Below, piece after piece: positions 41,930-50,377 of a DNA stretch of 51,136 bases (its first letter is position 1; each line of letters opens with the position of its first letter). Position numbers and translations under genes: made by a program. The stretch lies in assembly GCF_008326305.1 (NCBI RefSeq), contig NZ_BIXY01000010.1:1-51136 (forward strand), in the 5' to 3' direction. Under the pieces are notes generated by a model. The model saw only the letters and a list, made by a program, of their open reading frames with translations, searched no databases and was not told where the DNA came from. Source of the DNA: Dictyobacter arantiisoli (GTDB lineage Bacteria > Chloroflexota > Ktedonobacteria > Ktedonobacterales > Ktedonobacteraceae).

Positions 41930-43312
41930 TTACCAGGAGGCGAGGCGATTGACGGTCGGGATAATCCAGTTTTCGGGATAGATGATGTAAGCGGTACCAG
42001 CGGAGGCGGCGAGCCAGACATGTTGCAGGTTGGCACGCCAATAAATAATCTGGACATCCACATTGTTGGCGGCGGCTGGATCATTGGTAATCACATCGCC
42101 GGTCCTGGTGAAACCGCGAATGACGAGGAGGTGTCCATCTGAGCTTGGAATAGGTGAGTTGAGCAATTCACCACGCCCATAGGCAATACTGATGATGATC
42201 GGCACACCGGCTTTAATCCACGGCTCGATCTGGCTCAATGAATACATTCTGGTCACAAAGGACTTCAAGCCGTAGCTGCCAGCATGGGCAGTATTAAAAG
42301 GCCAGTTGCCTGTCCCCTCATAGGTATAATCGTATGTGCTGCGAGCGGTGTAGGGCACGGTCTGATTGAGCGCGGGGCTCTTGAGAATAGTGGACCAGTA
42401 GTCCATGACCATGCTGGTAGAGGTAGGACTGCACCAGGCTTCACCACCGCCGCCAAATCCCAGACCCCTATAGGCTGGGAGCATCTGTGAGCGTTGTGGC
42501 ACCGCCAGTTGGCTTCCCCAGGCAGCGCGATCAGCTCGGATAACGGGTATATGATCCCCATCAGTATCATAGGATGCAATAGCGCTGAAGCGCTTGAGAT
42601 GGGCGCTGATGCTGGCAGTGGTACTGAAAAGGGTCATACTGAACTGATAGGCGGTGGCTGGCTTGCCCCGGGTGCGAAAGGTATCCGTATCGACGTTGCC
42701 GGTCGCGTCATCCTGTCCCGCGATACTATGGCGAGTAATCGTCTGATTGGAACTGGCCCAGATGGGTAAGGCATACCAGTGTGTCCAGTTCACATCCCGG
42801 CGAACACGGATATGGATCTCCAGCCAGGTGCCGACTGGCGTAGAGGCATTCCAGGAAGCAATCAAAGCCGTGACTGGTCGTTTGGGGATATGAACGGGCG
42901 AGACCAGGGTTCCAAAGTAGAAGGAGCCACCATTGTAGTAATTGAGCTTCCCGTGATACATGTGTGCCTTATAGGGATCTCTGCCAGCACAGAGCCGTAC
43001 CAGGCGCGCATAACTGGCCTCTCCGCCGTCAATATCGGTTACAGAACAGTTTAATTTGTTGGCAGGCTCAAGTTGTACATTCACATGCGTGCCCCAATTT
43101 TGCACCTGTACACCGTTGAGAAACCAGCGCTGAAAATCCTGACGGCTCTGCTGCTGCCAGAATTCATCATATTGCTGACTGGCACTGGCATGCATATGGA
43201 CCGGAGAAGGTTGCGTGTACATGTGGATAAAGAGAAGTGTCAGAATGACAAGACAGCCGGAGGTAACACGCCAGGCACTGGAATGGTGTTGTCTGGAGAA
43301 CAAGCATGTCAT
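41930..43312 (-). CDS. Secreted C39-like cysteine peptidase with N-terminal beta-rich domain
   Basis: This 460-residue protein begins with a signal anchor (about 15-33). A beta-rich region of about 200 residues with many Trp and Tyr follows. The C-terminal half (about 265-435) has papain-like C39 features: nucleophile C294 in EAWCSPTSTSMV, H394 in SDGHLLVIRGF and D411 in VITNDPAA. Such exported peptidases cut peptides or cell-wall proteins. Unlike bacteriocin exporters, it has no ABC domain. GAGGAG lies 7 bases before the ATG. Confidence 0.85.
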   Translation of the reverse strand: MTCLFSRQHHSSAWRVTSGCLVILTLLFIHMYTQPSPVHMHASASQQYDEFWQQQSRQDFQRWFLNGVQVQNWGTHVNVQLEPANKLNCSVTDIDGGEASYARLVRLCAGRDPYKAHMYHGKLNYYNGGSFYFGTLVSPVHIPKRPVTALIASWNASTPVGTWLEIHIRVRRDVNWTHWYALPIWASSNQTITRHSIAGQDDATGNVDTDTFRTRGKPATAYQFSMTLFSTTASISAHLKRFSAIASYDTDGDHIPVIRADRAAWGSQLAVPQRSQMLPAYRGLGFGGGGEAWCSPTSTSMVMDYWSTILKSPALNQTVPYTARSTYDYTYEGTGNWPFNTAHAGSYGLKSFVTRMYSLSQIEPWIKAGVPIIISIAYGRGELLNSPIPSSDGHLLVIRGFTRTGDVITNDPAAANNVDVQIIYWRANLQHVWLAASAGTAYIIYPENWIIPTVNRLASW

Positions 43313-43598
43313 AAAAGGTCTCCTCTTCAGCAGTAAACCCTTGCAATTGAAAACAGTATTTTGAAATAAAAAATAAATATATTATGTAAGCAGCTTAAGA
43401 GATAAAAATCGGACAGAGAAATTTCTTCTGATTTTTCACAATCTCTTACACTAATTATAAAAATAAGGGCAAAATATACTATTCAACAGATGAGTTATTG
43501 GTGCGGGGTGGTAGACTGTGCTTGTTGTCTTGTGAGGATAAGGATATGTTGATGATGGTCCATCAACACTAGCAAGCAAACAAGGGGGTATGTACCAC
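43313..43598. other. AT-rich divergent gap with a hairpin
   Basis: About 280 bases. TAAGAGAT (43396-43403) pairs with ATCTCTTA (43441-43448), and an inner AAATC/GATTT continues the stem, giving a possible terminator or operator between divergent genes. No promoter pair was confidently assigned. Confidence 0.4.
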
Positions 43599-44168
43599 AT
43601 GAAGAATATATCTGCGCACGATGCGCAGCGCATTGTGTTGCCAGAACGAACATTGATTGTACTCTGCGGTCCTGCCGGGGCAGGCAAGAGCACCTTTGCA
43701 CGCACCACAATTGATCAACAAAAACAGCAAGGATATCGCGCTACCGGGATTGTCTCTTCTGATTATTGCCGGGCTTTAGTCTGTGACGATGAGACCAATC
43801 AGCAAGCCAATAAAGACGCCTTTGATCTTTTCTATTACATTATCCATAAACGGATGTTTCAAGGCCGTTTGACGATTGCGGATAGCACGGCCTTGCAGGC
43901 TGATGCCCGCAAAAAACTCCGTGAACTGGCGTCACGCCATCAGTATTTTACCTGCCTGTTCCTCTTCAATATGTCATTAGAAACCTGCTTACGCTATGAT
44001 CAACATCAGGCCCGCGGCCGCATTGTAGGTGAGCAGGTCATCCAATATCATCTCAATCTGTTCCAGTTGGCGATGAAAGATGTGGAGCATGAAGCCTGGA
44101 ACGTTATCCATGTCCTGGATGAGCAACATCCTTATCCTGAGATTACACTCAAAACAACGCCAGCATAA
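43599..44168 (+). CDS. AAA-type P-loop kinase, polynucleotide-kinase-like
   Basis: This 189-residue protein is a small P-loop kinase with Walker A GPAGAGKST at 24-32. A following SSDYCRALVCDDETNQ is typical of the Pnkp/PNK branch, where it precedes helices of the form AFDLFYYIIHKRM. The second acidic motif is TIADSTALQADARKKL. Such proteins act on 5'-OH ends of RNA or DNA or on related small substrates. The partner phosphatase or ligase domains of bacterial Pnkp are absent. The second ATG (43599) is preferred because the GGGGG site is only 2 bases from the first. Confidence 0.78.
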   Translation: MKNISAHDAQRIVLPERTLIVLCGPAGAGKSTFARTTIDQQKQQGYRATGIVSSDYCRALVCDDETNQQANKDAFDLFYYIIHKRMFQGRLTIADSTALQADARKKLRELASRHQYFTCLFLFNMSLETCLRYDQHQARGRIVGEQVIQYHLNLFQLAMKDVEHEAWNVIHVLDEQHPYPEITLKTTPA

Positions 44169-44345
44169 CCTTCTCTCCAGTCACAAACTTATCTATATAT
44201 TTGGATAACTATCTCCTCCAGGCAGGGCCAGATCTATTTCTGAGCCCCTTTTTCAGTTACCATCAGAACTCACTGTGACAAGATGCTCGTGCGCGACGTG
44301 GAAGTAAGCAGACAGTGTCTCGTTTTTAGTGGAGGTCAGTAACGT

Positions 44346-45221
44346 ATGCTCAAGGTACGCGCAAGTAAAATCCGAGGCCGAATCAGTTATCTTTTGTGTA
44401 TAGTAGCCCTGCTTTGTTCGGCTTGTGGTGGTTCAACATCGGATAACAGTGCCAGCACATTGCCAACGCCTGCCGCTACAGTGGCCGCGCCAACCCACTT
44501 GGTCTCCAGCGGTACCCTGACGGTTGGGACCGATCCATCCTATATTCCAATGGAATATGTCAATACTGCGACCAATCACTTCAACGGCTTTGATATTGAT
44601 CTGGCTACGACCCTGGCACAGCACATGGGACTCAAGGTAAATATCCAACGCACCGGCTTTGATACCCTGCTCGATGATCTTGCCAATAAACGCTTTGATA
44701 TTGTACTGGCGGCCGTCACGATTGATGATGCCCGCAAAGCTAAATTTGACTTTGTTCCCTATTTCCGGGCCGGGGAATCCTTACTGGTGCCTAAAGGTAA
44801 TCCACTCAACTTGAAAAGCACCGCCGATCTGTGTGGACGTAGAGTAGGCGTCCAGACCGGGACCGTCGAAAATCAAAGCCTTAATACCGCCAGCGTCACC
44901 TGTCAACAGAATGGCAAGCCAGCGATTATCCAGACTGTCTTACAATCACAAACGGATGTCATTCAATTGCTTGTCAATCGGCGCGTCGATGCCACATTCC
45001 AGGATTCACCAGTCACCGATTACTACAACAAGATTAATCCAGGCCAATTTGAGATTGGTGGTTCAATTACCAATTCTGTCCCTTATGGTATCGTGATCCG
45101 CAAAGGCGATAGCAATACCTTACAAGCCGTCCAGAACGCCTTCCAGGTCATCAAAAGGGATGGGATCTATGACAAGTTGTTCACGAAATGGGGTTTTTCG
45201 AGTCAACAAAAGATATCGTGA
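44346..45221 (+). CDS. Amino acid ABC transporter substrate-binding lipoprotein 2 (orphan paralog)
   Basis: This 291-residue protein resembles the lipoprotein at 40663-41556 nearly throughout: FDTLLDDLANKRFDIVLAAV, GVQTGTVENQSL, VLQSQTDVIQLL, QDSPVTDYYNKINPGQFEIG and PYGIVIRKGD. The lipobox region LCSACGG (C27) is atypical at the -3 position. No permease or ATPase lies next to it, so it probably delivers another amino acid to the transporter at 38923-40499 or acts as a receptor. GTGGAGGTCAG precedes the ATG. Confidence 0.9.
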   Translation: MLKVRASKIRGRISYLLCIVALLCSACGGSTSDNSASTLPTPAATVAAPTHLVSSGTLTVGTDPSYIPMEYVNTATNHFNGFDIDLATTLAQHMGLKVNIQRTGFDTLLDDLANKRFDIVLAAVTIDDARKAKFDFVPYFRAGESLLVPKGNPLNLKSTADLCGRRVGVQTGTVENQSLNTASVTCQQNGKPAIIQTVLQSQTDVIQLLVNRRVDATFQDSPVTDYYNKINPGQFEIGGSITNSVPYGIVIRKGDSNTLQAVQNAFQVIKRDGIYDKLFTKWGFSSQQKIS

Positions 45222-45660
45222 ACACAGATCGTTTCCCTACCACTTGAAAAAAATTAGTCGAACGCATCATAGGCATCCATTAAAGATGATGCAGCGTAAC
45301 GCTCGCCTTTACGATAAGGGAACCCGTGACGCGTACTGCCAGAATATCGCGAGAAAAGTACTGCTTTGCACGCTTTCGTGACTATACGCAACACACGTGC
45401 GTTATTATAAAATGTAGAACATGTGAAACCGCTGCAATACTGTAGACATTTTGGCCCATAAATTGATATACTAGCCTGTGTATAGCGCTCGGAGGATTAC
45501 GCTCAGATGTATCCCCTTTTTTCAGTAAAGATCCATCTATGAACCCGTTCAGCCATCACGGATACAATGCTCATAGAGCGCATAAAAGTATACATAACCT
45601 ATGGAATGCTATCCTTAAACACATTCCATTCATCATATACCCATTACCGAGGAGGATGCT
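45222..45660. other. Leader/gap before alaS
   Basis: About 440 bases with no supported gene. It contains the predicted alaS promoter and a leader of about 180 bases. A weak stem GGAATG/CATTCC is seen near 45601. No T-box anti-terminator motif was found, so alaS is not visibly controlled by a T-box. Confidence 0.4.
45443..45472 (+). promoter_or_regulatory. Predicted sigma-A promoter of alaS
   Basis: TAGACA (45443-45448) and TATACT (45467-45472) are separated by 18 bases; each matches consensus at 5 of 6 positions. Confidence 0.55.
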
Positions 45661-48306
45661 GTGTCTGTTGATACGACCCTGACAGGAACCGAAATACGAG
45701 CGCGTTTCCTGGACTTTTACGCCAGTAAAGGCCATGTGAAGGTACCAAGTTCATCGCTCGTGCCGCATAATGACCCGACTGTATTGTTGACCACCGCTGG
45801 TATGCAGCAGATGATCCCGTACTTCCTGGGTCGTGAGACAGCACCTGCGGCACGCATGACCTCTTCACAAAAATGTTTCCGCACGACGGATATCGATAAA
45901 GTTGGCAATCAGCGCACCCTGACATTCTTTGAGATGTTAGGCAATTTTTCGGTTGGCGATTACTTTAAACGCGAGGCGATTACCTTCGCCTGGGAGTTCC
46001 TGACCAAGGTTGTGAATCTTCCGCCAGAGCGCCTGCATCCGACTGTTCATCCTGAGGATGATGAGGCTCCCCGCTACTGGCAAGAGATTGCTGGTTATGC
46101 CGATGAGGCTATTGTACGTCTGGATGAGAACTGGTGGGGACCTCCGGGAGCCTCTGGCCCTTGCGGTCCTGACTCTGAGATCTACTATGATCGTGGCGTT
46201 GAATATGGCTGCGGTGAGGCTGATTGCAAGCCTGGCTGCGAATGCGAGCGCTTCTTAGAGATCTGGAATCTGGTCTTTATGCAGTTCTTCCAGGATCTCC
46301 AGGGAGTACGTACCCCGCTCCCACGCCGCAATATCGATACCGGCATGGGCCTGGAGCGCCTGACGATGGTGTTGCAGGGCAAAGAGTCTGTCTTTGAGAC
46401 CGATCTGCTACGTACCATCATTGATCGCTTCGCCCTGATTACCAATACGCCCTATGGTCAGAATAACAAAAGCGATACGTCATTGCGCGTGATCGCTGAT
46501 CATGGTCGCGCCCTGGTCTTCCTGGCGGCGGATGGCGTGCTGCCCAGCAATGAAGGTCGTGGCTATATCTTCCGCCGTATCCTGCGTCGGGCAGTTCGCC
46601 ATGGCAAGCTGCTTGGTCTGGACAAACCATTCCTGGCTGAGGCTGCCAATACAGTTATTGATCTGATGGGCGGCTACTATAGCGAACTGGAAACGCAGCG
46701 TGAGCGCATTATTGAAGTGTTGAGCCTGGAAGAGAAGAAGTTCAGTCAGACGCTCGATACTGGTTTGAGCCTGCTGAATGAGTTACTGCTGGATTTAAAA
46801 CAAAAACAACAGACTACCATTCCTGGCGCTGAGGTGTTCCGCCTCTATGATACCCATGGCTTTCCTGTTGAGTTGACGCAAGAGATTGCCAGCGAGCAAG
46901 GCTTTAAGATTGATGACGCCGGGTTTGAGGAAGCGATGCAACGCCAGCAGGAGCGCAGCCGCGCCGGGGCCAGTAACACGTTTGCGCAGGCGGCAGATGA
47001 TGTTGCCCTGACGGAGATTCTGAAGCGCGAGGGCACTACCATGTTCCTGGGCTATAGCGGCCTGACAGGATCTGGTAAGGTGGTCGCGCTGGTGGTAGAT
47101 GGTAATGAAGTGGAGAGCATCAGTGCTCCACAACAGGCCCTGGTTATCCTTGATCAGACACCATTCTATGCCGAGAGTGGCGGTCAGATCGGCGATCATG
47201 GCGATATCATCGGTCCCATGGGAATTTTCCAGGTACAGGATACCCGCAAACCCATCAAGGGACAGTATGTCCACTATGGTCATCTGACCGAGGGACATCT
47301 GCGTGTCGGTGATGCAATTCAGGCGACTGTAATTGAGAATCGCCGTGCCGATACCATGCGTAACCATAGCGCCACCCATCTGCTGCATAAAGCTTTGCGC
47401 GATCTGCTTGGCCCACAGGTTCAACAGCGTGGCTCATTAGTCGAGCCAGAACGCTTGCGTTTCGACTTCGCCAGTCCTCGGCCACTCACCAGCGCGGATC
47501 TGGCACAGATTGATGCCCAGATTAACCGTTGGATTCGTGCGGATTATCCCGTCAAGACAACTCTCATGCCGATTCAGGAGGCGCTGCAAACAGGAGCCAT
47601 GGCTCTGTTCGGCGAGAAATATGATGACACGGTACGGGTAGTTTCCATGGGACAGAGTGTTGAACTTTGTGGTGGTACGCACTGCGCGACCACCGGTCAA
47701 ATTGGTAGCTATATTACGATTCAGGAGACCAGTGTCGCCGCCGGTATTCGCCGTATCGAAGCCCTGACCGGACGCGCCGCTGAAGCATATTTGCGCCAGC
47801 GTCGTGAGGTGGTTGATCGTATTGCCTCGACGCTGCAAGTTCAGACAGACCAGGTCGAGTCCCGCATTGAACAACTGGTTCAGGAACTCGCGGCTGCTCG
47901 GCGCCAAATTGTCCAATATCAGCGCAATGAGGCTCAAGCACAGGTGCAACAACTTGTCCTGGCCGCGGAAGAGATTGCTGGCGTGCCAGTTGTAGCGGCC
48001 AGCGTCCAGGCCCCTGATGCCAAACTCTTACGCGATATGGGCGAGAATATTCGTACCCATTTAAAGCAAGGTGTCGTGGTTCTGGCCAGTGATCTGGGCG
48101 AACGCATCGCCCTCCAGGTCAATATTGACCCGGCATTAACCAAACGTGGGCTGCATGCTGGCAAACTTGCTGGCGCGGTCGGAGAGCGTTTGGGGGGCAA
48201 AGGTGGTGGTCGCCCTGACGCCGCGCAGGGTGGAGGCAAGGACAAAACGGCTATACAACCGGCTCTGGAACTTGCAAAAGCCTTCGTTCGTGATAATCTC
48301 AAGTAG
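45661..48306 (+). CDS. alaS: Alanine-tRNA ligase
   Basis: This 881-residue enzyme attaches alanine to tRNA-Ala and edits mischarged Ser and Gly. Class II core motifs include RARFLDFYASKGHVKVPSS and PSNEGRGYIFRRILRRAVRH. The editing-domain zinc site uses HSATHLLHKAL and CGGTHCATTGQIGSY. The C-terminal C-Ala domain ends in a Gly-rich GGKGGGRPDAAQGGG. Length is typical (about 875). A GTG start with GAGGAGG upstream is used. An acidic Cys-rich segment CGEADCKPGCECERF is characteristic of the bacterial enzyme. It is preceded by a predicted promoter and followed by a perfect hairpin. Confidence 0.97.
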   Translation: MSVDTTLTGTEIRARFLDFYASKGHVKVPSSSLVPHNDPTVLLTTAGMQQMIPYFLGRETAPAARMTSSQKCFRTTDIDKVGNQRTLTFFEMLGNFSVGDYFKREAITFAWEFLTKVVNLPPERLHPTVHPEDDEAPRYWQEIAGYADEAIVRLDENWWGPPGASGPCGPDSEIYYDRGVEYGCGEADCKPGCECERFLEIWNLVFMQFFQDLQGVRTPLPRRNIDTGMGLERLTMVLQGKESVFETDLLRTIIDRFALITNTPYGQNNKSDTSLRVIADHGRALVFLAADGVLPSNEGRGYIFRRILRRAVRHGKLLGLDKPFLAEAANTVIDLMGGYYSELETQRERIIEVLSLEEKKFSQTLDTGLSLLNELLLDLKQKQQTTIPGAEVFRLYDTHGFPVELTQEIASEQGFKIDDAGFEEAMQRQQERSRAGASNTFAQAADDVALTEILKREGTTMFLGYSGLTGSGKVVALVVDGNEVESISAPQQALVILDQTPFYAESGGQIGDHGDIIGPMGIFQVQDTRKPIKGQYVHYGHLTEGHLRVGDAIQATVIENRRADTMRNHSATHLLHKALRDLLGPQVQQRGSLVEPERLRFDFASPRPLTSADLAQIDAQINRWIRADYPVKTTLMPIQEALQTGAMALFGEKYDDTVRVVSMGQSVELCGGTHCATTGQIGSYITIQETSVAAGIRRIEALTGRAAEAYLRQRREVVDRIASTLQVQTDQVESRIEQLVQELAAARRQIVQYQRNEAQAQVQQLVLAAEEIAGVPVVAASVQAPDAKLLRDMGENIRTHLKQGVVVLASDLGERIALQVNIDPALTKRGLHAGKLAGAVGERLGGKGGGRPDAAQGGGKDKTAIQPALELAKAFVRDNLK

Positions 48307-48321
48307 GCTTGCTGCCGCAGC

Positions 48322-48346
48322 GGAGGCGATGGGTGTCATCGCCTCC
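48322..48346 (+). terminator. Hairpin after alaS
   Basis: GGAGGCGATG (48322-48331) pairs perfectly with CATCGCCTCC (48337-48346) around a 5-base loop, followed by CCTCTCGCTCT rather than a strict T run. Confidence 0.6.
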
Positions 48347-48749
48347 CCTCTCGCTCTGAGCGCGACAGGCTTTTCACTGCAAAGTTAAAAGACATTTCTT
48401 TATTCTTAATCTGTCTTATCACTTACATAAAAAATAAGGACGAATTGTACGCAGTTCATCGGAGCGTTCATTATTGACGATTGAGCGGTACTTTGATTTC
48501 CTTCAGGTGACGCGGAATGAGTACGGGCACGCTGCTGTTTCCTGATATGACAGCTTGATGGGCAAGCCGACAATCATTTCCACGGGTTTCTCTACAAAAG
48601 TCGCATCAGTCTATTTTGAAAGAAACCATTTTTGCCAATAATGCAATTTTTGTGCTATAAAATAACAGATGCAGTTGATGGCCCAATACACGAGGAAGCT
48701 GCTCAAGTAGAGCTGGCAGAGAGTGGAGCAATAATTTTGGGATGGATAC
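48347..48749. other. Gap between alaS and the FtsA-like gene
   Basis: About 400 bases with no supported gene. Its right half is AT-rich and contains the predicted promoter at 48632-48661. Nothing else was recognised. Confidence 0.35.
48632..48661 (+). promoter_or_regulatory. Predicted promoter of the FtsA-like gene
   Basis: TTGCCA (48632-48637) and TATAAA (48656-48661) are separated by 18 bases, about 88 bases before the start codon. Confidence 0.5.
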
Positions 48750-50114
48750 ATGAAAAATCTCTTGCAACGTCTGTTTGATCGTTTAAGAGGGTCAAATGCA
48801 GATGGATACTATCCTGACCTGGATCATGGCTATGACTATGAAGATGATGAATACGAAAATGAGAATGAGAATCCAGAGGACATAGACAGCCAGCGTCAGC
48901 TCTTCACCGCACTCGATATTGGTACTGCCTTTGCCAAAGCAATGATTGTTGAAGTGCGCGGCGATCATGCCGAAGTTTTGGGCGTGGGGCGTCATCCGCA
49001 GAGTTATGCGCATATGTCGGATGGCATTGTTACGGATATCCCTGGCGTCATCGCCAATTGCAATGAGGCCCTGCTTAAAGCTGAACAGGCGGCAGGCGGC
49101 GTGATTGCGCCTTCAGCCGTGATTGGTATCGCGGGCGAACTGGTTAAAGGGAGCTCAACCACGGTCAGTAAACAACGCGCACAACCAACCAAACAGATTA
49201 CGGCAGAAGAATTAGAGTCCTTGATTACTGCCGCTCAAGAACGTCTGCTGAAAATGGCGAAAGAGCGCATCGCGGCAGAGACGGGTTATGGCAATATCGA
49301 TGTTCGTTTAACCAACGCCGCCGTGATCTCCGTGCGTATTGATGGACAACTGGTGACGAATCCGATTGGATTTCGAGGCCGCCATTTTGCCCTGACACTC
49401 TTTAGTGCGTTCGCGCCCCTGACACAACTAGGAGCGATTGAGACAGTTGCCCAGGGGCTCGATCTGACCCTGGTGACGATTGTGGCAGAGCCTTATGCGC
49501 TGGCCCGCTGTCTGAGTAGTAATGCCAGCGCCGATAGTGGAGCAATCTTTATCGATGTAGGCGGTGGTACCACCGATATTGCTCTGGTTCGTCAGGGCGG
49601 CATTGAGGAGACACGCGTTTTCGCCCTGGGCGGCCGTGCTTTTACACGCCGCATTGCCACCAGTAAGGGTATCCCGATTAAAGAGGCAGAACGGCTCAAA
49701 ATCAATTATAGTACCGGGGAGCTATCTGGTAGCGCGCAGGATGAGATACAGAGTATTCTGGCTCCCGAGTGCCAGACCTGGATGGATAGCGTTGAATTGC
49801 TCATCGAAGAGCTCTCTAAGGGTGAGTTGTTGCCACCGGCCATCTATATCGTCGGTGGCGGATCGGCCCTGATTGATCTCCATCAACGTCTGGAGGCTTT
49901 TCCCTGGACTGAGCGCCTGCCATTCTCACGCCAACCGATCATTCGCGCCGTCCAACCAGAAATGGTTGGCAGTATCCTGGATACTGAAGGACAACTGGTG
50001 AGTGGGCAAGACATTACTCCTATGGCTCTCGCTTATCAGGCGGTAGAGTTAAATAATGATAATAATGTTTTGGAAAGAGCTCTTGATCGCGTTATTAATG
50101 CTATGCATATTTAA
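48750..50114 (+). CDS. FtsA/PilM-like actin-fold ATPase with N-terminal amphipathic helix
   Basis: This 454-residue protein has the actin/Hsp70-fold nucleotide motifs of the FtsA branch: DIGTAFAKAMIVE at about 56-68, IDVGGGTTDIALV, and IYIVGGGSALIDL. Before the fold are an amphipathic stretch NLLQRLFDRLRG (3-14) and an acidic low-complexity segment (about 17-48, Asp/Glu/Asn/Tyr-rich). FtsA normally has its membrane helix at the C-terminus, so an N-terminal one would be unusual. It is not in an ftsZ cluster here. The next gene encodes a baseplate-J-like N-terminus, suggesting an envelope-associated pair rather than a core division role. Confidence 0.8.
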   Translation: MKNLLQRLFDRLRGSNADGYYPDLDHGYDYEDDEYENENENPEDIDSQRQLFTALDIGTAFAKAMIVEVRGDHAEVLGVGRHPQSYAHMSDGIVTDIPGVIANCNEALLKAEQAAGGVIAPSAVIGIAGELVKGSSTTVSKQRAQPTKQITAEELESLITAAQERLLKMAKERIAAETGYGNIDVRLTNAAVISVRIDGQLVTNPIGFRGRHFALTLFSAFAPLTQLGAIETVAQGLDLTLVTIVAEPYALARCLSSNASADSGAIFIDVGGGTTDIALVRQGGIEETRVFALGGRAFTRRIATSKGIPIKEAERLKINYSTGELSGSAQDEIQSILAPECQTWMDSVELLIEELSKGELLPPAIYIVGGGSALIDLHQRLEAFPWTERLPFSRQPIIRAVQPEMVGSILDTEGQLVSGQDITPMALAYQAVELNNDNNVLERALDRVINAMHI

Positions 50115-50120
50115 AAATCC

Positions 50121-50140
50121 TCTCCGTTTCATAGCGGAGA
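50121..50140 (+). terminator. Small hairpin after the FtsA-like gene
   Basis: TCTCCG (50121-50126) pairs with CGGAGA (50135-50140), with an 8-base loop. CAAAATTT follows, so as a terminator it would be weak. Confidence 0.4.
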
Positions 50141-50256
50141 CAAAATTTGCAGTGCTTTGTTGATTATCTCCAGCAAGCACGAAAAATAGAACCAGGATAA
50201 CACCACACCTGAAAAAAATATACGTTGACCAATACAACAGGCAAGTAAATGGTACA

Positions 50257-50294
50257 CAATCAGTAACGCCGCGCAAACACGCGGCGACTGATTG
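50257..50294. other. Hairpin in the gap before the terminal gene
   Basis: CAATCAGTAACGCCGCG (50257-50273) pairs with CGCGGCGACTGATTG (50280-50294) apart from a small bulge. There is no T run. It lies 84 bases before the next start codon. Confidence 0.45.
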
Positions 50295-50377
50295 TTGATC
50301 AGAATTAACGCGCACAAACTGGCCTGTCAAGCGTCTAACGTGCAAAAGCATGATGCCATGAGGGGGAAACAGGGCTT

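Noticed and set aside
45480-45660. Possible T-box leader upstream of alaS
   Set aside because: The conserved T-box sequence (AGGGTGGNACCGCG type) is absent and no antiterminator pairing was found.
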